Counted from the first letter of the stretch, positions 27,039 through 36,221 are shown. The stretch is 64,000 bases of DNA from Arcanobacterium sp. S3PF19 (GCF_000758825.1 NZ_JRMX01000013.1:1-64000); one strand, 5' to 3'. Made by a program: numbers and translations. Notes: generated by a model not told the origin, from the letters alone.

Positions 27039-27725
27039 ATGAGTGGTTTGATTGATACTTCGGAGATGTATCTGAAGACGATTTACGAGCTGGAAGAAGA
27101 AGGTATTCCCGCGCTGCGGGCGCGGATAGTGGAAAGGCTGGGGCAGTCCGGGCCGACCGTTTCGGAAACGGTTGCGCGAATGGAGCGTGACGGTCTGCTG
27201 AAACTGGACAGCGGCCGGCGGATCAGGTTTACGAAAAAAGGCCGGGCGCTGGCCGGAAGAGTGATGCGCCGGCATCGTATTGCCGAGCGTCTTCTCACCG
27301 ATATTATCGGCATACCCCTGCCCGACGTGCACGACGAAGCGTGCAGATGGGAACACGTGATTTCCGACGAAGTTGCCGAGCGGATTGCCGCGGTGCTCAA
27401 TAATCCGCAGCACGACCCGTACGGAAATAAAATTCCCGCCGCCGACGACACGTTCGACGAAGTGAAAGACGCATATTCCCTGGGACTTTCCGATTTGGAA
27501 ACCGCGGTAAAGGATGCCGCGCCGGGCACGGAGTTTACTTTTGTGCAGATTGCCGAACCGCTGCAGCTCGACCGGGAACGGATTGCGTTCTTCCGGGAGA
27601 CGGGTTTTCTGCCGGGCGTAAAATTTAAGTTTAGGGACGCCGGGGAACAGGCGATTGTGCTGGAGACGGACGGCGGCAGCCTGTCTCTGCCTTATGCCGT
27701 GGCGGCAAAAGTGTTTGTGCGCTGA
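27039..27725 (+). CDS. DtxR/IdeR-family metal-dependent transcriptional repressor
   Basis: A metal-sensing repressor, iron- or manganese-responsive, 228 residues. The N-terminal winged helix begins TSEMYLKTIYELEEEG. It is followed by the recognition region QSGPTVSETVARMERDGLL, the metal-binding dimerisation domain (HRIAERLLTDIIGIPL, HDEACRWEHVIS, NPQHDPYGN) and a C-terminal SH3-like domain, as in IdeR. The ATG at 27039 follows GGAATGGGG. A dyad upstream of the metal-uptake operon at about 61.9 kb could be one of its targets, or of a paralogue; this is inferred. Confidence 0.93.
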   Translation: MSGLIDTSEMYLKTIYELEEEGIPALRARIVERLGQSGPTVSETVARMERDGLLKLDSGRRIRFTKKGRALAGRVMRRHRIAERLLTDIIGIPLPDVHDEACRWEHVISDEVAERIAAVLNNPQHDPYGNKIPAADDTFDEVKDAYSLGLSDLETAVKDAAPGTEFTFVQIAEPLQLDRERIAFFRETGFLPGVKFKFRDAGEQAIVLETDGGSLSLPYAVAAKVFVR

Positions 27726-27851
27726 GTTTCGCCGGCAGCTGCCCGCTGCCGAAAGGCGGTGCGCAACTGTGCGGGGAGGGCTGCGGGGCGGCGAAAAAAA
27801 CAGGGAAGAAGATCCGTTTTGCGGAAGTGACCAAAAGCATTGTTATGAAAC

Positions 27852-27916
27852 TGTAACATTTCGTGATGTAGATGTTATACTTAACTGTGTTGAATCGGAT
27901 ACGCGCTTTGCGTATC
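27852..27916 (+). promoter_or_regulatory. Candidate promoter and hairpin upstream of the NlpC/P60 gene
   Basis: A plausible -35 TGTAAC (27852–27857) and -10 TATACT (27876–27881) are separated by 18 bases. Downstream lies a perfect 7-bp hairpin GATACGC-GCTTT-GCGTATC (27898–27916). No full c-di-AMP riboswitch fold is evident. Confidence 0.45.
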
Positions 27917-27945
27917 GTCCCGACAGATGTTTTTGGAGTGAAAAT

Positions 27946-28692
27946 ATGGCAGGACGTCATCTTAAGCCCGGACAGGCGCCGAAACTGATCTCGCGCACAG
28001 GCTTTAAGGGGGTCGCGGGAGCTTCCGTTGCCGGTACGGTGCTGGGCGTTGCAATGCCCGCATTCGCCGCTCCGCAGCCACAGGCCCCGGCGGGTGTCGA
28101 AGTTTCCGCTTCCACGGTGCGGATTGCCGATACCGCAAAGTCTTTCTCCACTCCCAAGGTTTCGATCCGTACCGCGCTGGGCTCGGATCCGGCAGGTTTC
28201 TCTCTGCCGGCGGTAAATGTGAAGGCCGAAGCGGCACCTGCAGCGCCCGCTCCCGCTGCGCAGCCGGCTCCCGCCGCCCGCACCGACGCTGCCGCGCCTG
28301 TCGCCCGTAATGTTCCCGCGGCGAAGACCGCGCCCGCTCCCGCTCCTGTGCCCGCTTCCGGAAGAGGAGCGGCAATTGCCGCTTTTGCCGGGCGTTTCAG
28401 CGGAGTTGCCTACGTTTCCGGCGGCGAAACGCCGGCCGGGTGGGACTGCTCCGGATTCACGAAATATGTATTTGCGCAGTTTGGCGTGAATCTTGCGCAC
28501 AAGGCTTCCGCACAGCGCTCCGCCGGCACGGTGGTATCCGCTTCGCAGGCGCAGCCGGGCGATTTGGTTTGGTGGCCGGGGCACATCGGAATTTATCTCG
28601 GGGGCGGGAAGCATATCGCCGCCCGCCGGCCCGGAGTCGGAACCGTTATCGGCAGTGTTTACGGCAATCCGCAGTATATCCGGGTTATGTAA
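27946..28692 (+). CDS. Secreted NlpC/P60 peptidoglycan hydrolase
   Basis: A secreted cell-wall endopeptidase cutting stem peptides, 248 residues. A signal peptide with VAGASVAGTVLGVAMPAFAA precedes a long Ala/Pro-rich linker (about residues 90–140). The C-terminal NlpC/P60 domain has catalytic Cys168 (WDCSGF), His213 (GHIGIYLG) and a third polar residue, His223 (KHIAA). No LysM or SH3 wall-binding domain is visible. The ATG at 27946 follows a TTGGAGTG site; longer in-frame sequence crosses the promoter and is not coding. Confidence 0.92.
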   Translation: MAGRHLKPGQAPKLISRTGFKGVAGASVAGTVLGVAMPAFAAPQPQAPAGVEVSASTVRIADTAKSFSTPKVSIRTALGSDPAGFSLPAVNVKAEAAPAAPAPAAQPAPAARTDAAAPVARNVPAAKTAPAPAPVPASGRGAAIAAFAGRFSGVAYVSGGETPAGWDCSGFTKYVFAQFGVNLAHKASAQRSAGTVVSASQAQPGDLVWWPGHIGIYLGGGKHIAARRPGVGTVIGSVYGNPQYIRVM

Positions 28693-28717
28693 AACGTAAA
28701 ATTGTGTATTTCGCATC

Positions 28718-28749
28718 TTTCCCCTGCCGCTGCCGTGCGGCAGGGGAAA
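28718..28749 (+). terminator. Rho-independent-like terminator after the NlpC/P60 gene
   Basis: A perfect 12-bp stem, TTTCCCCTGCCG (28718–28729) with CGGCAGGGGAAA (28738–28749), lies 26 bases after the stop codon. Confidence 0.8.
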
Positions 28750-28850
28750 TGTGTTTCCGCCCTGTTTTCGTTTTTCCCGCACTTCGCGGTATGTAAAATT
28801 ATCTATTTTTCGTAACTTGTGTCACAATAAATCTGAGGAGAGGATTTGTT

Positions 28851-29768
28851 ATGGCACACGAAAATGTTGTTGTGGTTGGCGTAGACGGCACGCCCGCTTC
28901 GCAGGCTGCTTTGGAGTGGGGATTTAACCAGGCAAAAGCGCGCGGTGCCGAACTGCGCCTGGTGTGTGTATATGAGCTGCCCTCATATGCGGCACACAGT
29001 TTGGCCCTGGGTGTTCCGGATATTGTGGCGGAAGGGAAGCTCCTCTACGAATCGGCAGAAAAAATGATCCTTGACCTGGTAGGCAAATATCAGAACAAAG
29101 GCGTAAACGTAACCTGGTCCCTGCTTCAGGGAGATCCTTCGGAAGAAATGGTGGAACTGTCGAAAACGGTTGCGCTGCTGGTGGTGGGCGGCCGCGAAAA
29201 TTGGCGCGGCCGGATTGCCGACAGAATTCTGCGCACGGTTTCTTCCGCGCTGCCTGCCTATTCGCATTGCCCGACGGTCGTCGTGCCCCAAGACAGCTAT
29301 CGCGACGATCTGCCGATCCGCCGTGTGGTGGTGGGCGTTGACGGTTCGGAGGCGGCAAAAACGGCACTGCAGCGCGCGGTGTGGGAGGCGGACCGCCATC
29401 ACGCAACACTGGACATTGTAAGCAGCGTGAACGTGGACGCCGTTTCCTGGGTGCCGCAGTTTTCCCTTTCCAAAGAGTTTTTCGACGACGTATATCTCGG
29501 GATAAAGAACCAACTGGCAGAGGTGGACGAAGGCCGGGACATAAAAACTTCCATTACCGTGACGCAGGGAAATCCAATTACCACGCTCATCAAATTTTCC
29601 GAAGATGCCGATCTTCTGGTGCTGGGCACCCGCGGCCGCGGCGGATTTGCCGGGCTGCTTCTCGGCTCCACCTCACAGTCGGTGTTGGAGCAGGCAAAGT
29701 GTCCCGTGTTTATAGTGCCCAAACGCGTGGGACGCGCCGACGACGAAGGCCCGAAAAAAGAGGCCTGA
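28851..29768 (+). CDS. Universal stress protein with two UspA domains
   Basis: A 305-residue tandem UspA protein, probably ATP-binding and involved in stress or dormancy responses. The first domain starts VVVVGVDGTPAS and ends near residue 145. The second starts VVVGVDGSEAAK and carries the ATP-loop GTRGRGGFAGLLLGSTS, matching the G-2x-G-9x-G-S/T pattern; the first domain has a looser version (VGGRENWRGRIADRIL). The start has a GAGGAGAGG site. Just upstream is a small dyad TTGTG-T-CACAA (28817–28827) that could be regulatory. Confidence 0.92.
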   Translation: MAHENVVVVGVDGTPASQAALEWGFNQAKARGAELRLVCVYELPSYAAHSLALGVPDIVAEGKLLYESAEKMILDLVGKYQNKGVNVTWSLLQGDPSEEMVELSKTVALLVVGGRENWRGRIADRILRTVSSALPAYSHCPTVVVPQDSYRDDLPIRRVVVGVDGSEAAKTALQRAVWEADRHHATLDIVSSVNVDAVSWVPQFSLSKEFFDDVYLGIKNQLAEVDEGRDIKTSITVTQGNPITTLIKFSEDADLLVLGTRGRGGFAGLLLGSTSQSVLEQAKCPVFIVPKRVGRADDEGPKKEA

Positions 29769-29830
29769 TTTCCGTTTTCGGTCTGCGGTTATGCAATTTG
29801 CCCGTCATCGGCTAAAGTAGGTACGTGTCC

Positions 29831-29903
29831 GCCCTCGTAGCTCAGGGGATAGAGCACCGCTCTCCTAAAGCGGGTGTCGGCCGTTCGAATCGGCTCGAGG
29901 GCA
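29831..29903 (+). tRNA. tRNA-Arg (anticodon CCT)
   Basis: A complete cloverleaf is visible. The acceptor stem is GCCCTCG/CGAGGGC, the D stem GCTC/GAGC and the anticodon stem CCGCT/AGCGG with loop CTCCTAA. The T arm is GGCCG-TTCGAAT-CGGCT and the discriminator is A. The anticodon CCT reads AGG. CCA is not encoded. Confidence 0.97.
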
Positions 29904-30009
29904 CAGATCCGGCGGAGTATTTTGCCGCCGGTTTGCCCACAGCGGTCTTTTTCGGACATCTTCGGCGGGGGACTTTCACTTTGGAACTGAGATAAAGTAC
30001 CGTGGAATT

Positions 30010-33000
30010 GTGAGTTCTTTTTTTCGTCGTAAAGCAAAAAACAGGGATCCGCAGCCGGATACGCGGGATAATGCCGCCCCGCAGCGGGAGACTGCCGCAC
30101 CGCAGACCGTGCCGGATGTGTGGGATTCTCTGCCGGCCCTGCCCAAAGCAGAGGTAAAGGAAACACACGCCGTGCCCGCACACCGTGAGGCGGACGGCCC
30201 GGCGCAGTCCGTGGGCGCGTCTGTGGCAGAAAAGGACGCACCGCAGAGCGAGCCCAAAGAACGCAGAAGCGTAAAACCTTCGCGCGAAAATTTACTGAAA
30301 GCGGCTTACGGCGAATGGCACGAAACGCTGTCCCGTCTCGCACAAAACGACGAGAAACGGGCCGCCGGCGCGCGCTATGCCGGGCAGATTGAACTCACGC
30401 ACGCCCACCCCAGCGGAACTGCGAGATTCTACTCGCATATGCCCACCAAGCTTTCTTCGCTGATCCGTGAACCCCGTCTGTATATGCGGGCAAAAGAGCA
30501 GCTTATGCGGCTGCATGAAATGATTTTGCAGACCGGGGAGGAGCACGGATATGCCCCGGTGTCGCTGTCCGCGGGCCGTTTTGTGTGGACGGAGCTGCCT
30601 GAAATATCGGACTCCAACACCGAGTGGCGCGAAACATACGATGCCACGGGTGAGCTGCGGCTTGACTTTACGCAGGTGCATGAGAATATGGCGGCCGAAA
30701 TCCGGGAAGAAGATTCGGCTGCGCCAAAGGATCCCGGGCAGGAGCGCCCCCTGAAAGAAGCGGTTGAACGCAGCGCGCCGGCTCTGTTCAGACGGGTAAA
30801 AATAAATTTCCTTGCCGACGGCGACGCGCTGCTGCAGCTTTCCCTGCAGGCATATATCAATCCGACGGTGCTGAAGGCTTTGCGGGTAAACGGCATTTCC
30901 GAAGATCAGCTGATCCGCGTGCGTCAGCTGGCTCACCGCTCGCGCGGCATTGAAGAGACGGTAAATATGCTGGCCACGCTGGGGCGGGCATATCTGCCCG
31001 GATTCCGCTGCGAAGAGCAGAATGTGCTGGGCTGTTTCTATTCACCGGCCCGGAGTATGCTCTCCGATTTGGAGGCTGTGCGCGGCTATGTGCACGGATC
31101 GGGAATTTTGGCCGCGGTGGCGGGAGACGAAGAATGCAGAAAAGTTTCAAAAACACCGATCCCGCCCGGACTGGACGAAGACCGTGCCCCGGAAGCGGAA
31201 CGCGGCGTGGGCGATCATGATGTGGCCGAACTTGATGTGGTGGAAGCCGTTGCTTCGGGGCGCTCGCTGGTGATAGATGCCGTTCCGGGCACGGAAAGGA
31301 TTTCCACGGTGGCTTCGGTGCTTGCCGACGCGGCCGCTTCGGGAAAATCCGTGCTGTATGTGCCCGCAAAGGCCTCCCAGGCAAAAGCTCTGCATCGGGC
31401 TTTGGACCGTCTTGGCGTCGGGGAAACAGTGCTTGATTTTACCGACACGGAATCGGTGCCGCTGCAGCTGCGCAAGGGTCTGCGCCTGCCGCGTGCGGAA
31501 TTTGATGCCGAAAAGACACTGGAAAATCGGGAGAAGCTGACGCAGGTACGCGCCAAGCTCCGGAATTTCATGAACGACCTGCACAATGAAGACCCACAGT
31601 GGGGAACCTCGGTTTATGCCCTGCTGGAGAAGCTGGCGTCTTTAACCGGCGGCGGAAAACAGGCGGGAACGCGGATTCGTTTTGACGCCTCCGTTTTGCA
31701 TAAACTGAAGGACGGAGGATACGGGCAGATCCGCAGTCTCCTGCGCGAAGCCCGGGAACTGGGAGTTTTGGAAGAACGGTATCTCAGCTCCGCCTGGGCA
31801 GATTCTCCCATCTCCGATCCTGTGGAAGGCGCGAAGGCCGTTGAGCGCGCCCGGGCAGTCGGCTCCACCATGCTGCCGGCGGCAATCTCCCAGGCCACGC
31901 GCACTGCGATGAGCGTCGGGCTGACGCAGCCTCTGAATCTGAAAGAATGGTTCGAGCAGCTGACTGTGCTCGACGGAGTGGCGGAGAGTCTGGATATATT
32001 TCTGCCCAAAATTTTTGAAAATTCCGTGCGGCCGCTGATCGCGGCAACCGCCACGAAAGAATGGCGCGATGCGCACAATATGCAGATGCGCGGCAGCGAG
32101 CGGCGTGAATACCGGCGCGAGTTGGAAGAGCTGCTGCGCGCGGGGGCGGCTCCCGAAGATATCCACACGGAGCTGCTGAAAGTTGAGGAACGCCGCAATA
32201 TCTGGTGTAAATTTGCCGTGGACGGCAGATGGCCGGTTCTGCCCGAGGGAATGGTGCAGATTCGTGCCACGCGCGCGGATCTGCAGCGGGAATTGGAGTG
32301 TCTGGCGCGTGAAACCGGGAAAACGGACTTTTTCACGCTCCCGTTTAACGATCTGGAACGCCGTCTGCGGGCGTTGGTCGACGATGCTCCGCACATGGAC
32401 TCCCTGCCCCGGAGGAATGCGGTGCTGGCAGCGGTAAAATCGGCCGGTCTGATGCCTCTGATGAAGGATCTGCAAAGCAGAAACGTGCCCGTTGCGGATA
32501 CGGACGCCGAATTTGATCTGGCGCTGACCTCCTCGATTTTTGAGCAGATTCTCGCAAAATCGCAGATTTTGGCCAGTTTGGGGCCGAAAGACGTGTCGGA
32601 TCTGCTCTCTGAGTGGAAGAAGCTGGATCTTGCCCAGGTGCAGTCTCTCGCCGGTCCCGTGATGTCGGCGGTAATCGGCAATGCCCGGCGGGTAATGCAG
32701 ATGCACAGGGAAGACACCCTGAAGCTGGATGCCCTGCTGGCCAGATATTCGGTGGCCGCACTGCGCGATGTGATTGCCACGTATCCGCGTCTGGTGCAGT
32801 GCGCGCGTCCGATCTGGATTGTGCCTTCCGTGCTTGTGGCCGATTACGTGCCTCCCATGCCGTGGGTCGATCTGGTTATTTTGGATACGGCGGAGAATAC
32901 GGAAACCGCCTGTGTTGTTCCGACTCTGCTGCGCGGCAGACAGATTGTGGTTGTCGGCGATATCCGCCGCTGCGGGGTGAAGACGGGGAATTTTACCGGG

Positions 33001-34350
33001 AAAGAAAACGATACTCTCGCCCTGCGTGCCTTTGCCGATGTGCTGCCCGTGGCAGAACTGCCGACCTACCGCGTAAAGCAGGATGAACTGACCGTGAAAT
33101 CGCTGGCCGCATACGGATATGCCGGGGTGTATCATTCGGTTCCGGCAAGTCCGCGCAGACACAGAACGGTGCTGCGGGTTGTGGACGGCAGGGGAGTGCC
33201 GACGCACGGCAGCGAAGGTGCCGTGGAGGCGCCGCAGGCGGAAGTGGATGCCGTGACGGAAGCGGTGAAAAAATATGCCCGGGAGGGAAACACGGATTCG
33301 CTGGCTGTAGTGACCGTCTCCGAACTTCATGCGCGCCGGATCCGCGAAGCGCTGCAGTCTTCCCGCGCCGAATCGGGGGAATTGGACCGTTTCATGCGCG
33401 CGGAAGGATATGAGCCGTTTACGGTTATCGATATTGGCCAAACGGCGGGAATTCGTCGCGACCGTATTATTTTCACGCCCGGTTTCGGGAAAACGGTGCA
33501 TGGCAGAGTGCTGCACTCTTTTGGGAAGCTGCACACCGACGCCGGTTTCCTCGGTCTTTTGGATGCTATTGAAATGCCCCGCAAGTCGATGACCATCATC
33601 AGCTCGCTTGACGCGGGAGACATTGATATTTCGCGGGTGGCAACAGCCGGTCCGCAGCTGCTGGCAAAGATTTTGGATACGGCGGGCGGAGATACGGTGT
33701 CCCGGGCGGAATTTTCCGCCGAGCCTCCGGGGGCGCTGCTCGGTGATCTGGCGCGGCGTCTGCAGGCGGCAGGTTTGCGTGTCGGATTTAATTACGGCTG
33801 CGGGGATCAGGTGCGTATTCCTCTGGTTGTGGGCGATGATTCCATTCCCGGTACGTGGGCGGTTGCCGTGCTGACCGATGATGCGCAGTATGTGGCGCAG
33901 GAGTCGCTGCGCCGCCGCGACCGCTATCTCGTGGATGCCTTCACGGACCGCGGCTGGTTGGTTTATCAGACGTACTCGACTTCGCTGTTTATTGATCCGG
34001 CAGGCCGGGCGGCGGAAATTGAGAAACTGGTGCGTTCGGCGCAGAGCGGATCCGGGGAGGAAAAGCATTTGCCGAACGGCGGAAGGCCGGATGCGCGGGC
34101 TCCGCACTCCAGAGAAGAGCGGGGAAAGCGTCCGGATTTTACCGCGGGTCTGCCTCTTTCCGCTTACCGTGACGAACAGCTGGACGCCATTTTGCTGTGG
34201 ATTGCCTCCGACCGCGTCCGACGCTCGGAAGAAGAACTGGTGGCTGCGCTGTATGAGCAGCTGAATCCGGCGGAAAGGAATGCGCAGACGGATGCCGTGC
34301 TGACAAACGCCGTGCGCAGATCGGGTCTTGCCGGAGAGAAACATGAGTGA
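30010..34350 (+). CDS. Large SF1-helicase/nuclease-like protein with degenerate catalytic motifs
   Basis: A 1446-residue protein whose layout resembles large bacterial SF1 helicases that carry a C-terminal Vsr/PD-(D/E)xK-like nuclease domain. The expected catalytic residues are missing. The Walker A position (near residues 420–430) reads IDAVPGTERIST without GK[ST]. Motif II (near 955–965) reads LVILDTAENTE instead of DEA(S/Q). Motif III reads VVVGDIRRCG in place of GDxxQ. Motif VI (near 1185–1200) reads LLDAIEMPRKSMTIIS without the arginine pair. In the C-terminal domain (about 1245–1345), RIPLVV and AVAVLTDDA replace the usual RIDLAV and IECDGA. It is likely a non-enzymatic scaffold or regulator. 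The N-terminal 95 residues look disordered. The start is GTG 30010. It overlaps the next small gene by eight bases. Confidence 0.75.
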   Translation: MSSFFRRKAKNRDPQPDTRDNAAPQRETAAPQTVPDVWDSLPALPKAEVKETHAVPAHREADGPAQSVGASVAEKDAPQSEPKERRSVKPSRENLLKAAYGEWHETLSRLAQNDEKRAAGARYAGQIELTHAHPSGTARFYSHMPTKLSSLIREPRLYMRAKEQLMRLHEMILQTGEEHGYAPVSLSAGRFVWTELPEISDSNTEWRETYDATGELRLDFTQVHENMAAEIREEDSAAPKDPGQERPLKEAVERSAPALFRRVKINFLADGDALLQLSLQAYINPTVLKALRVNGISEDQLIRVRQLAHRSRGIEETVNMLATLGRAYLPGFRCEEQNVLGCFYSPARSMLSDLEAVRGYVHGSGILAAVAGDEECRKVSKTPIPPGLDEDRAPEAERGVGDHDVAELDVVEAVASGRSLVIDAVPGTERISTVASVLADAAASGKSVLYVPAKASQAKALHRALDRLGVGETVLDFTDTESVPLQLRKGLRLPRAEFDAEKTLENREKLTQVRAKLRNFMNDLHNEDPQWGTSVYALLEKLASLTGGGKQAGTRIRFDASVLHKLKDGGYGQIRSLLREARELGVLEERYLSSAWADSPISDPVEGAKAVERARAVGSTMLPAAISQATRTAMSVGLTQPLNLKEWFEQLTVLDGVAESLDIFLPKIFENSVRPLIAATATKEWRDAHNMQMRGSERREYRRELEELLRAGAAPEDIHTELLKVEERRNIWCKFAVDGRWPVLPEGMVQIRATRADLQRELECLARETGKTDFFTLPFNDLERRLRALVDDAPHMDSLPRRNAVLAAVKSAGLMPLMKDLQSRNVPVADTDAEFDLALTSSIFEQILAKSQILASLGPKDVSDLLSEWKKLDLAQVQSLAGPVMSAVIGNARRVMQMHREDTLKLDALLARYSVAALRDVIATYPRLVQCARPIWIVPSVLVADYVPPMPWVDLVILDTAENTETACVVPTLLRGRQIVVVGDIRRCGVKTGNFTGKENDTLALRAFADVLPVAELPTYRVKQDELTVKSLAAYGYAGVYHSVPASPRRHRTVLRVVDGRGVPTHGSEGAVEAPQAEVDAVTEAVKKYAREGNTDSLAVVTVSELHARRIREALQSSRAESGELDRFMRAEGYEPFTVIDIGQTAGIRRDRIIFTPGFGKTVHGRVLHSFGKLHTDAGFLGLLDAIEMPRKSMTIISSLDAGDIDISRVATAGPQLLAKILDTAGGDTVSRAEFSAEPPGALLGDLARRLQAAGLRVGFNYGCGDQVRIPLVVGDDSIPGTWAVAVLTDDAQYVAQESLRRRDRYLVDAFTDRGWLVYQTYSTSLFIDPAGRAAEIEKLVRSAQSGSGEEKHLPNGGRPDARAPHSREERGKRPDFTAGLPLSAYRDEQLDAILLWIASDRVRRSEEELVAALYEQLNPAERNAQTDAVLTNAVRRSGLAGEKHE

Positions 34351-34603
34351 AGCGCGCCGTGAAAAAAACAGATCCCGGCGGGTGGTGGCGCTGTCCAGGA
34401 TTGATCGGGAACGCCTGGCCCGCGGGGAGATTTCCACGCCCGAAGAGGCTGTGCACAATACGGATGCCCCGGCTGTCTACCCGGAAAAAGGCAGTACCCC
34501 GCTGCGTGCCGTACGGAAAAAAAAGAAAACGGTTTCGCCGGGATTTACCCCCCACGAGCTGGACATACTCTCTGAAGTGCCGCCGCATTTCGGAAAGCTG
34601 TAA
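34343..34603 (+). CDS. Small basic protein of unknown function, coupled to the helicase-like gene
   Basis: An 86-residue protein I do not recognise. It is very basic at the N-terminus (MSEARREKNRSRR) and around residues 54–60 (RAVRKKKK), with an Asp/Glu-containing middle and a defined C-terminal end, FTPHELDILSEVPPHFGKL. No membrane span or signal peptide is seen. The ATG at 34343 has a GGAGAG site and lies inside the last codons of the upstream gene, so translation is probably coupled. The two products may work together. Confidence 0.65.
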   Translation: MSEARREKNRSRRVVALSRIDRERLARGEISTPEEAVHNTDAPAVYPEKGSTPLRAVRKKKKTVSPGFTPHELDILSEVPPHFGKL

Positions 34604-34640
34604 AATCTGACCAAAGCCCGGAGTCTGCTTTTCGGATGCA

Positions 34641-35471
34641 TTATTTCCCCGCTGCGCTCCGGGATTTCGCGCTCCGGCCGGCGCGGAGAACGGCCCGAAG
34701 CGGCGTGGTGCCCCGCACGCCCAGTACGGCATTGAGATCTTTGGTTTTTACCGCCACATAGAAGACATTCTGTGAGGCGCTGTCGCCGAAGAACGGATGT
34801 TTTTCTTTTTTGCCGCTTTTTCCCATGATTATTGCTTCTTCTGCCAGCAGCAGCGCTCCGCGCGGAGAGGTATTTTCCGCGTTTTCCCTTTCCGCCGGCT
34901 GCCGGGAAGTTTTGTCTTTCCTGCCGCTGTCCGCTTCGGCCGTGTCTTCTTCCGTTTCCGCGGGAAGTTTTTCTCCGGGAAGATTTGCCGGGGCATAGAT
35001 GTCGATTCTGTTTCCCGGAGCGGCGATTTCTTCCGGCAGTCCGAAATCCAAAGATACGGACGTGACAGCCGTGCCCGGGGGAGCCGCACGCAAAAATTTT
35101 TCATTTAGCAGCTGCGAGCGGGTAATCGGCAGACCTTTGGGGATCGCTGCGGCAACGGTGGCGCCGGCCAGTTTTTCGGCGTTGGTGAAATACCCTTCGG
35201 GAACGGCGTCTTTCCGGATATTTACCTGCTGCACGGAGGAGTCGGACAGAGATTCCCCGGCTGTCAGATCCGTTGCCGCCACGAGGATTTTTTCGGTCTG
35301 CGGATTCAGTTCGCCTGCCGCGGAGAGAATACTCTGCACAAGAAAGGCGAAAAGAATCATCCACAGCACCCTGCGCCAGCGCCACAGCGCTGCCCGCCAT
35401 TTTCCTTTAATACGGTAGCTGCGTGATATCTCATGGGGATGTTTGTCCGATTCCTGCAAATCTATCAGCAT
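34641..35471 (-). CDS. SAF-domain (CpaB/RcpC-like) membrane protein
   Basis: A 276-residue protein with one N-terminal membrane span (about residues 33–50) followed by an SAF domain. The segment LVAATDLTAGESLSDSSVQ, then KGLPITRSQL and the RIDIYAP segment match the CpaB/RcpC-type SAF pattern used in Flp pilus assembly. No other Flp/Tad genes are in the window, so it may have a different job. A charged low-complexity insertion (about residues 165–200) interrupts the C-terminal part. It is read leftwards, next to the cyclo-ligase gene, as in several actinobacteria. Confidence 0.75.
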   Translation of the reverse strand: MLIDLQESDKHPHEISRSYRIKGKWRAALWRWRRVLWMILFAFLVQSILSAAGELNPQTEKILVAATDLTAGESLSDSSVQQVNIRKDAVPEGYFTNAEKLAGATVAAAIPKGLPITRSQLLNEKFLRAAPPGTAVTSVSLDFGLPEEIAAPGNRIDIYAPANLPGEKLPAETEEDTAEADSGRKDKTSRQPAERENAENTSPRGALLLAEEAIIMGKSGKKEKHPFFGDSASQNVFYVAVKTKDLNAVLGVRGTTPLRAVLRAGRSAKSRSAAGK

Positions 35472-35600
35472 ATTTTCATTATCCGCACCCGGGAATGCGC
35501 ATAATTAAGACCCGGAAAAATGTGGATAAACTCCCCGCAAACGCCTGCTGTGGGCAAAAGCTGCACTGCCCGGCGCGGAGCCGAATCTCCGGACGCGTGC

Positions 35601-36221
35601 CTAAACGGCGGTTTTCTCCGCCCGTGTGGGAAGAATGGCATACGGCACGGGCACATCCATGTCGTCCTGGGGAAGATGAAAATCCACAAACTCTCCGGGG
35701 AAGACCATGGCTCCGACAGCAGTATCCGGACGGATACACTTCAGGGCGCGGTCGTACCAGCCCCCGCCCTGCCCCAGTCTTTCCCCGAAACGGGAGACCA
35801 GAAGCGCGGGGATAATCATTGCGTCCACTTCGGATAAAATGTCGTTGTCGAATGCGGCTCCGCCCGGTTCAGGGGGTCTGCCCGGAGCAAGCTGAACCAA
35901 ATCGTCGAGTCCCCGGAAATATCCCCACGAGCGCGTCAGACCCGGCCCGAGCTTAGGCAGCAGGAGTGTTTTTCCCGCGTCGGCAAGCGCTTTGCACAGC
36001 CCATACGTGGGCGGCTCGCCGGAAGTGGAAACGAAACAGGTTACCGTATGTGCCCCCGCGGTAAAATCAAGTACCGTTTTTTGCCACTGAAGTGCCAAAC
36101 GGGATTTTTCCTGTGCGCAGCGTTGTCTGCGATACTGCCTGCACTGCGCCCGGAGCTGCTGCTTTGCATCTTCCGGGGGAAGAGCGCCGATATTCGGATA
36201 CTTCACCGCGTCACCTGACAT
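35601..36221 (-). CDS. 5-formyltetrahydrofolate cyclo-ligase
   Basis: Converts 5-formyl-THF to 5,10-methenyl-THF with ATP, returning it to the one-carbon pool. The 206-residue product has the C-terminal signature GERLGQGGGWYDRAL and an N-terminal Lys/Arg-rich helix of the usual kind. Length is typical. Its position beside SAF-domain and MoeA-like genes matches the actinobacterial arrangement, but the uridylyltransferase (galU) often found between the cyclo-ligase and MoeA genes is missing here. Confidence 0.93.
   Translation of the reverse strand: MSGDAVKYPNIGALPPEDAKQQLRAQCRQYRRQRCAQEKSRLALQWQKTVLDFTAGAHTVTCFVSTSGEPPTYGLCKALADAGKTLLLPKLGPGLTRSWGYFRGLDDLVQLAPGRPPEPGGAAFDNDILSEVDAMIIPALLVSRFGERLGQGGGWYDRALKCIRPDTAVGAMVFPGEFVDFHLPQDDMDVPVPYAILPTRAEKTAV

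Noticed and set aside
27726-27945. Possible c-di-AMP riboswitch upstream of the NlpC/P60 gene
   Set aside because: Such genes often have one in actinobacteria, but I could not find the long conserved core; only a small hairpin is visible.
31642-34458. A 938-residue open frame on the minus strand
   Set aside because: It is antisense to the helicase-like gene, is rich in His/Arg/Gln with no recognisable domain, and its length is explained by the high-GC codon pattern of the real gene.
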